Assembly: GCA_947626485.1 (NCBI GenBank)
Contig: CANQSG010000068.1
Span: 1-9,742 of the forward strand
DNA length: 9,742 nucleotides
Reading direction: 5' to 3'
Source of the DNA: an uncultured Clostridia bacterium
GTDB taxonomy: Bacteria; Bacillota; Clostridia; Oscillospirales; Acutalibacteraceae
A program made the position numbers and the translations under genes. The notes beneath the pieces are model-generated. The model had not been told where the DNA came from. It searched no databases and worked only from the letters and a program-made list of their open reading frames with translations. The number at the start of each line of letters is the position of its first letter. Within the stretch, counting starts at the first letter, position 1. Below are positions 5,139 through 9,742 of the stretch, one piece after another.

Positions 5139-6575
5139 ATGCAATATCCCGACAACGACTTTTTGTCGGCCGTGATCCTGACCGAATTAGAGGACGCGGT
5201 CGGCCGCGAAAACTGCTCGATGCGCCCGATCGACAAAGTCACCCACAGCGTCGACTACTTCTGGCTGTCCCGCATGTGGGCGGATCGGGGGCGCCGAATG
5301 CCCGAGGCCGATTTCATCGTCTGCCCGCAGGACGCGACCGAGGTCTCGAAAGTGCTGAAAATCGCGAACTATTATAAAATCCCCGTCACGACCTGGGGCG
5401 CGGGCGGCGGCACGCAGGGCGGCGCCATCCCCGTCGCGGGCGGCATCCTGCTTGACACCAAGCGCATGAACCGGATTTACGACGTCAACACCGAGGGCAT
5501 GTACATCGAATGCGGCGCCGGCGCGATCTACAAGCACGTCGAATGGGCGGCAAACGAGGTCGGCAAGGCGACCATGCACTACCCCTCCTCGCTGACCTGC
5601 TCGACCGTCGGCGGCTTCCTCGCCCACCGCGGCATCGGCGTCTGCTCGACGAAATACGGCAAGATTGACGACATGGCCTTAAAGCTTGAGATCGTCCTGC
5701 CGAATGGCGATATTATTGAAACTTCGCCCGCCCCCAAGCACGCCGCCGGCCCCGACCTCAACCAGATCTTCATCGGCTCGGAGGGCACGCTGGGCGTCAT
5801 CACCAAGGCGCAGATGCGCATTTACGACCAGCCGGAGGAGCGCCGCTTCCGCGCCTTCCTGTTCCAGGATATGCACAGCGCCTTCGTCGCCGGGCGCGAG
5901 CTGCTGCAAAAGTTCAAGCCGTCGGTCATGCGGCTCTACGACGAGGCCGAGACCGTCTCGCTGATTAAAAAGGTCGTCGGCGTCGAGCGCAAGGGCGCCT
6001 TTTTGAACGTCGCTTACGAGGGCGTCAAAGAGCTCGTCGAGGTCGAGGAAAAGATCTTGCTCGACACCTTCGCGCGGCACGGCGCCGAAGACCTCGGCGA
6101 CGCCTACGGCAAGAAGTGGTGGGACGAAAAGATCACCTTCTTCTACCCCGGCTACATGATGGATCTGCCCCAAATGTTCGGCACGATGGACACCATCGCC
6201 CCCTACGACAAGATCGAGGAGATCTATTACGCGATGAAGGAGGCCATCGAGACCAACTTCCCGCAGGCGCGGTTTATCGCCCACTTCTCCCACTGGTACG
6301 AGTGGGGCGCGATGGTCTACGACCGCTTTATCATCGACGGCAAGGACGTGCCGCAGGATCCCGTCGAGGCGCTGCGGCTGCACCAGGCGGTCTGGAACTG
6401 CGGGGTGCGGACGGCGTTGGCGCACGGCGGCGTCGTCAACGACCACCACGGCGTCGGGATCAAGCTCGGGCGGCTGATGAAAGAGCAGTACGGCCCGGCG
6501 ATGCAGGTCTTTGAAGGCCTCAAAAAACAGCTGGATCCCAACGGCATTCTCAACCCCTTCAAGCTGGGGCTGTAA
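5139..6575 (+). CDS. FAD-linked oxidase/dehydrogenase, AGPS-like
   Basis: This 478-aa protein is a soluble flavoprotein of the vanillyl-alcohol-oxidase/GlcD fold. The FAD-binding half (about 1-225) has the pyrophosphate loop WGAGGGTQGG (86-95), STVGGFLAHRGIGVCSTKYG (155-174) and GSEGTLGVIT (213-222). The C-terminal half resembles alkyl-dihydroxyacetone-phosphate synthase more than glycolate oxidase: SHWYEWGAMVY (384-394), HGGVVNDHHGVG (429-440) and KKQLDPNGILNPFKL (462-476). GlcD-type members oxidise 2-hydroxyacids, while AGPS exchanges acyl for alkyl on DHAP ethers. The adjacent Fe-S gene, 21 bp downstream, argues for a dehydrogenase that passes electrons to the Fe-S protein rather than for ether-lipid synthesis. 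The ribosome binding site AAAGGAGAAA (5121-5130) lies 8 bases before the ATG. The substrate is unknown; a polyol, sugar acid or hydroxyacid from this pathway is likely. Confidence 0.85.
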   Translation: MQYPDNDFLSAVILTELEDAVGRENCSMRPIDKVTHSVDYFWLSRMWADRGRRMPEADFIVCPQDATEVSKVLKIANYYKIPVTTWGAGGGTQGGAIPVAGGILLDTKRMNRIYDVNTEGMYIECGAGAIYKHVEWAANEVGKATMHYPSSLTCSTVGGFLAHRGIGVCSTKYGKIDDMALKLEIVLPNGDIIETSPAPKHAAGPDLNQIFIGSEGTLGVITKAQMRIYDQPEERRFRAFLFQDMHSAFVAGRELLQKFKPSVMRLYDEAETVSLIKKVVGVERKGAFLNVAYEGVKELVEVEEKILLDTFARHGAEDLGDAYGKKWWDEKITFFYPGYMMDLPQMFGTMDTIAPYDKIEEIYYAMKEAIETNFPQARFIAHFSHWYEWGAMVYDRFIIDGKDVPQDPVEALRLHQAVWNCGVRTALAHGGVVNDHHGVGIKLGRLMKEQYGPAMQVFEGLKKQLDPNGILNPFKLGL

Positions 6576-6596
6576 TCGGAACGGAGGAACGCGAGC

Positions 6597-7697
6597 ATGA
6601 TCTTATCCGAAAAAAGCAAACAGCACGCCGACGCCTGCCGGTTTTGCTGGATGTGTCACCATATCTGCCCCATCGGCAACGCGACCGGGCTGGAGCGCTG
6701 CACCGCCCGCGCCCGCGCGCTGGGGCTCTCCCTCGTCAGCCGCGGCGCCATCGAGCCGACCGAGATCGTCGACAACCTGTACGAATGCTGCACCTGCGGC
6801 GGCTGCGTGAACGTCTGCGTCACCGGCTGGGATCCCGTGGCGTTTACCAAAGAAGCCCGCCTGCAGGCCGCCCTCGACGGCATCCTGCCGCCCGCGATCG
6901 AAAAACTCGTCGACAACTGCCTGTCGACCGGCAACGCCTACGGCAAGGCCGAGCTCGACGCGGCTTTGCGCGCCGCGATTTCCCGCCACGCCGCGCCGAC
7001 CGACACCCTGCTCTTCCTCGGCGTCGACGCGCGGTATCAGGCGCCGCAGCAGGCGGAACACGCCATTCGCCTGCTCGAATCCGCCGGCGTTTCCTTTACC
7101 GTCTGCGAAGACGAGCCGCCCTCGGGCGTCCAGCTCGATTTCCTCATCGGCGCGGCAGAGGAGACGAAAACGCAGATGACCGCCGCGGCGGCGCTTCTGA
7201 ACCGGTATGACACCGTGATCCTTTACGACCCGGTCGACGCCAAGGCCGTCCGTCAGCAATACCGCGAATACGGCGTCGAGCTGACCGCCAAGGCCGTCAC
7301 CTTTACCGCTTTTTGCGCCGGACTGCTCGAGCAGGGGGCGCTGAAGCCCGCGCCGAGCGGCAAGGCCGTCGTCTACCAAGACCCCTACGCCCTCGCGCGC
7401 GACCTTGAGGAGACCGAGGAGCCCCGCGCCCTGATTTCCGCCTGCGCCGACCTTTCGGAATTCCTCTGCAACCGGCGCGAGACGGTCTGGGCGGGCAACC
7501 TGCTGATGGCGCAGTACCTACCCGACGTGATCGAGAAGGTCGCCGCCCACCGCATCGCCGACGCCGAACGCATCGGCGCGACGGTCATCGTGACCGCCTC
7601 GGTCTCGGAATACGCCGCCCTGCGGAGTGTTCCGCAGGACAAGGTCGAGATTTTGTCGATCGAGGACCTGCTGCTCGGCGAAACGGAGGGCTGCTGA
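6597..7697 (+). CDS. Fe-S electron-transfer partner with cysteine-less CCG modules
   Basis: This 366-aa protein resembles the GlcF/LutA/GlpC group of iron-sulfur subunits that take electrons from a flavin dehydrogenase. The N-terminal ferredoxin domain has two complete four-cysteine motifs: C14-C17-C20-C24 followed by P25, and C64-C67-C70-C74. Each can bind one [4Fe-4S] cluster. The rest aligns by eye with two CCG (cysteine-rich) modules, but their cysteines are gone: LFLGVDA (139-145) where GC is expected, EPPSG (173-177) for CCG, LYDPVDAKA (209-217) for CPxC, YQDPY (260-264) for HDPC, VWAGN (297-301) for CCGxGG and TASVSEY (333-339) for CPSC. It therefore should not hold the non-cubane cluster of HdrB/GlcF-type proteins and may act only as an electron relay. 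The ribosome binding site GGAGGAAC (6583-6590) precedes the ATG. The next gene starts one base after its stop, so translation is probably coupled. Confidence 0.85.
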   Translation: MILSEKSKQHADACRFCWMCHHICPIGNATGLERCTARARALGLSLVSRGAIEPTEIVDNLYECCTCGGCVNVCVTGWDPVAFTKEARLQAALDGILPPAIEKLVDNCLSTGNAYGKAELDAALRAAISRHAAPTDTLLFLGVDARYQAPQQAEHAIRLLESAGVSFTVCEDEPPSGVQLDFLIGAAEETKTQMTAAAALLNRYDTVILYDPVDAKAVRQQYREYGVELTAKAVTFTAFCAGLLEQGALKPAPSGKAVVYQDPYALARDLEETEEPRALISACADLSEFLCNRRETVWAGNLLMAQYLPDVIEKVAAHRIADAERIGATVIVTASVSEYAALRSVPQDKVEILSIEDLLLGETEGC

Positions 7698-7698
7698 A

Positions 7699-8541
7699 AT
7701 GCTTGTCACCTTACAGGAAATCATCGCGCTGGCAGACGAAAAGGGCTTTTGCGTGCCGGCGTTCAACGTCTACAACATGGAGACCGTCATGGGCGTCGCC
7801 GCTGCCGCCGAGGAGGCCGACGCGCCCGTGATCTTGCAGGTCTATCCCCGCCTGATCCGCGAGGAGAGCGGATATTACGTCAGCCCCGTGATCGTCGCGG
7901 CGGCGCGGGCGGCACGCGTGCCGATCTGCTTCCACCTCGACCACGGCGCGGCAGAGCTGGAAGTCCACCGCGCGCTGCGCTGGGGCGCGACCGGCATCAT
8001 GCTGGACGGCTCCGCCCTGCCCTTTGACGAAAACGTCGCGCTGACGAAACGCGCCATCGCCGCCGCCGGGGCGGTCGGCGTCGCCGTCGAGGGCGAGATC
8101 GGCCACGTCGGCACGGTCAACGACGAAAAGATGGGCGAGCTGACCGACCCGCAGGAGGCGGCGGAATTCGTCCGCCGGACGCAGGTCTGCTGTCTTGCGG
8201 TGCTCATCGGCAACGCCCACGGGCACTATCGCAAGCCGCCCAAACTCGACATCGACCGCGTCGGCGCCATCCGCGAGGCGACGGGCGGGCTGCCCCTCGT
8301 CCTGCACGGCGGGTCGGGCATTCCGGACGAGCAGGTGCGCGCCGCCATCGCGGCGGGGGTGCGCAAGATGAACGTCGGCACCGACGTCTGCTGCGCCTTT
8401 GCCGACGGCACCGCCGCCGCCCTCGCCGACCCGAACCGCAGCGTCGCCGTCGACCTGTTTATGCGGCAGCCGATCGAAGCGGTCAAGCGCCTGGCGCTCG
8501 AAAAGATCCGTCTGACCGGCGCCGCCGGCATGGCGAGGTAA
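7699..8541 (+). CDS. Class II (zinc) ketose-bisphosphate aldolase, GatY/FbaA/IolJ-type
   Basis: This 280-aa protein is a metal-dependent aldolase that would split a phosphorylated ketose or keto-acid into DHAP and an aldehyde. The start CVPAFNVYNMETVMG (18-32) is typical. Catalytic D81 and the zinc ligands H82 (HLDHG), H174 (GNAHGHY) and H203 (LHGGSG) are present, and VEGEIGHVG (130-138) contains the conserved glutamates. Phosphate and substrate loops are GGSG (204-207) and NVGTD (225-229). The length matches GatY and IolJ (about 285 aa). The family includes fructose- and tagatose-bisphosphate aldolases and IolJ, which cleaves the phosphorylated keto-deoxygluconate of inositol catabolism. With a PfkB kinase and an IolB-like gene next to it, the IolJ-like role is attractive, but sequence alone does not separate these activities. 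The ATG follows the preceding stop by one base, with ACGGAGGG (7683-7690) inside the upstream gene as its ribosome binding site. Confidence 0.9.
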   Translation: MLVTLQEIIALADEKGFCVPAFNVYNMETVMGVAAAAEEADAPVILQVYPRLIREESGYYVSPVIVAAARAARVPICFHLDHGAAELEVHRALRWGATGIMLDGSALPFDENVALTKRAIAAAGAVGVAVEGEIGHVGTVNDEKMGELTDPQEAAEFVRRTQVCCLAVLIGNAHGHYRKPPKLDIDRVGAIREATGGLPLVLHGGSGIPDEQVRAAIAAGVRKMNVGTDVCCAFADGTAAALADPNRSVAVDLFMRQPIEAVKRLALEKIRLTGAAGMAR

Positions 8542-8546
8542 CGCGT

Positions 8547-9458
8547 ATGGCAAAACTCGTCGGAATCGGCGCCTGTGTGCTGGACACCCTTGTGCGCGTC
8601 CCGCGCTACCCCGCCGAGGACACCAAGCTGCGCGCGACGGTCAGTCGGCGGGCGGGGGGCGGTCCCGTCGCGACGGGACTGGCGGCGGCGGCGCGGCTGG
8701 GGGCGGACGCCGCCTATATCGGCGTGCTCTCGGACGACGCCGGCGGACAGTTTTTGTTGCAGGATTTCGCGCGCTACGGCGTCGACACCGCCTGCGTCAC
8801 GACCTGCGGCGGCTACCGCTCCTTTACCTCCGTCGTCTGGCTCAGCGAGGCGGCGGCGACCCGCACCTGCGTCTTTGACAAGGGCGACCTGCCGCCGCTG
8901 GCACTCGACGAACGGCAGCGCGATGCTGTCGAACAGGCGGAATTGCTGCTCGTCGACGGCAACGAGCTCGACGCCGCCGTCGAAGCGGCGCAGCGCATTC
9001 ACGCCGCCGGGGGCAAGGTGCTGTACGACGCCGGCGGGCTTTACGACGGCGTGGAACGGCTGCTGAAGCTGACCGATTACCTCATCCCCTCGCAGGAATT
9101 CGCCCTCGCCCACACCGGCTGCCGGACCGCCGAACAGGCCGCCCGCGCCCTCTACGACGCCTATCGCCCCGCCTGCGTCGTCATCACGCAGGGCAAGGAC
9201 GGCGGGCTGCTGTTCGCGGGCGACGACGTCCTTTCCTACCCTGCCTACCCCGCCGAGGTCGTCGATTCCAACGGGGCGGGCGACGTTTTCCACGGCGCCT
9301 TTGCCGCGGGACTGCTGAAAGGCTATTCCGTCGAGCAGTGCTGTCATTTCGCCAGCGCGGTCTCGGCGTTGAAATGCACCGGATTCGGCGCGCGCGAGAG
9401 CGTTCCCGCGTTCGACGCCGTCCAATCTTATTTAAAGGAGAATGGATATGCTTTATAA
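8547..9458 (+). CDS. PfkB/ribokinase-family sugar kinase
   Basis: This 303-aa cytoplasmic kinase phosphorylates a sugar or sugar acid with ATP. The N-terminal GIGACVLDTLV (6-16) opens the fold. The glycine loop AGGGPVATGLAAAARLGA (36-53) and the C-terminal signature VVDSNGAGDVFHGAFAAG (238-255), with catalytic base D246, are both present. The end motif SALKCTGFGARESVP (273-287) is also family-like. The GGGPxAT loop and ALKCTxxGxR ending recall E. coli YihV (sulfofructose kinase) and ketohexokinase more than ribokinase, which has GGNxxN. In this operon it should make the phosphorylated substrate of the aldolase encoded just upstream, either as a 5-dehydro-2-deoxygluconokinase-like (IolC) step or on a ketose at C1. 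It starts 5 bases after the aldolase stop, and its last 11 bases overlap the next gene, so translation is likely coupled. Confidence 0.9.
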   Translation: MAKLVGIGACVLDTLVRVPRYPAEDTKLRATVSRRAGGGPVATGLAAAARLGADAAYIGVLSDDAGGQFLLQDFARYGVDTACVTTCGGYRSFTSVVWLSEAAATRTCVFDKGDLPPLALDERQRDAVEQAELLLVDGNELDAAVEAAQRIHAAGGKVLYDAGGLYDGVERLLKLTDYLIPSQEFALAHTGCRTAEQAARALYDAYRPACVVITQGKDGGLLFAGDDVLSYPAYPAEVVDSNGAGDVFHGAFAAGLLKGYSVEQCCHFASAVSALKCTGFGARESVPAFDAVQSYLKENGYAL

Positions 9459-9742
9459 ACGCCACTGGAACAAAACCGAAGGCCTCACCCCCTTCTTCGC
9501 GGCGAACAACAGTGCCTGCCACGCGATGGAGATCGACGCGCTGCATCTGCCGGCGGGCGGCAGCTACACCGGCGACACCGGCGCGCAGGAATACGGCTGC
9601 GTGCTGCTTTCCGGGCGGTGCGACGTGACAGGCGCGGGCTTTTCCTTCGCCGACATCGGCAACCGCATGACCGTCTTCGACGGCAAGGCCTACGCCTTTT
9701 ATCTCCCCCGCAACACCGCTTTCACCGTGACCGCCAAGACCG
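9448..9742 (+). CDS. iolB: IolB-like 5-deoxy-glucuronate isomerase, 5' part
   Basis: Only the first 98 codons are inside the window. The protein begins MLYKRHWNKTEGLTPFF and matches the N-terminal cupin half of IolB. The stretch from SYTGD through VLLSGRCDVT to FADIGNRMTVFDGKAYAFYL and FTVTA follows the pattern of B. subtilis IolB (FENIGTRESVFERK, then VYI and FEITAV). IolB converts 5-deoxy-D-glucuronate to 5-dehydro-2-deoxy-D-gluconate in myo-inositol breakdown. The metal-binding C-terminal cupin lies beyond the window, so activity cannot be judged. The start ATG is preceded by AAAGGAG (9434-9440) and overlaps the end of the kinase gene by 11 bases. With the kinase and aldolase upstream it completes an inositol-like lower pathway. 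A related sugar isomerase of the KduI/IolB family with a different substrate is the alternative. Confidence 0.82.
   Translation, partial: MLYKRHWNKTEGLTPFFAANNSACHAMEIDALHLPAGGSYTGDTGAQEYGCVLLSGRCDVTGAGFSFADIGNRMTVFDGKAYAFYLPRNTAFTVTAKT

Noticed and set aside
3542..5242. 566-codon minus-strand open frame opposite the isomerase gene
   Set aside because: It mirrors the isomerase gene, has no family resemblance and is Val/Asp/His-rich as expected for the reverse strand of GC-rich coding sequence.
8226..9425. 399-codon minus-strand frame opposite aldolase and kinase
   Set aside because: It spans two well-supported genes on the other strand and shows no recognisable domain.
1..9742. CRISPR array, tRNA or rRNA genes
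   Set aside because: No regularly spaced repeat-spacer pattern and no tRNA- or rRNA-like sequence was recognised by eye.

Overview
The window looks like a chromosomal piece of a GC-rich anaerobic member of the Bacillota, plausibly a gut Clostridia/Oscillospirales-type organism. This is an inference from strong GGAGG ribosome binding sites, a MurR/RpiR regulator, GC-rich third codon positions and the gene types. Two parts are visible. The left end (about 1-1500) is an accessory region. The rest is a conserved housekeeping gene followed by a regulated catabolic locus.

Left region. Bases 1-298 are AT-rich, gene-free and full of short repeats: three GGTGAAA copies at an exact 11-bp period, nested inverted repeats, and an AACATAAT/ATTATGTT inverted repeat that resembles a recombinase core site. 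Next comes a complete minus-strand tyrosine recombinase (299-1141). Just upstream of it lies a 277-bp non-coding element (1176-1452) bounded by perfect 27-bp inverted repeats whose outermost bases are TA. This fits a MITE that duplicated a TA target. A strong terminator (1537-1585) with no gene before it separates this region from yebC.

Middle. A YebC/PmpR-family gene (1702-2436) has a recognisable promoter. It is followed by about 235 bp packed with five hairpins, including a bidirectional terminator and the likely terminator of the convergent regulator gene. That regulator is of the MurR/RpiR type (HTH plus SIS domain, 2673-3512, minus) and has a near-consensus promoter and a perfect Shine-Dalgarno.

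Right region. Divergent from the regulator is a tightly packed plus-strand operon that runs off the window: a fucose/arabinose-isomerase-like protein, an FAD-linked dehydrogenase with an alkyl-DHAP-synthase-like C-terminus, a two-cluster ferredoxin-type Fe-S partner whose CCG modules have lost their cysteines, a class II (GatY/FbaA/IolJ-type) aldolase, a PfkB sugar kinase with a YihV-like glycine-rich loop, and the start of an IolB-type 5-deoxy-glucuronate isomerase. A perfect 12-bp-arm palindrome in the divergent promoter region is a good candidate operator for the regulator.

IolB, a PfkB kinase and a class II aldolase are the three functions of the lower myo-inositol pathway (isomerise, phosphorylate, cleave to DHAP plus a C3 semialdehyde). 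The sugar isomerase and FAD/Fe-S dehydrogenase at the head of the operon are not part of the standard inositol route. The most interesting reading is therefore an undescribed sugar, deoxy-sugar or cyclitol catabolic pathway that joins an isomerase/flavin dehydrogenase upper part to an inositol-like lower part. The substrate cannot be read from the sequence.
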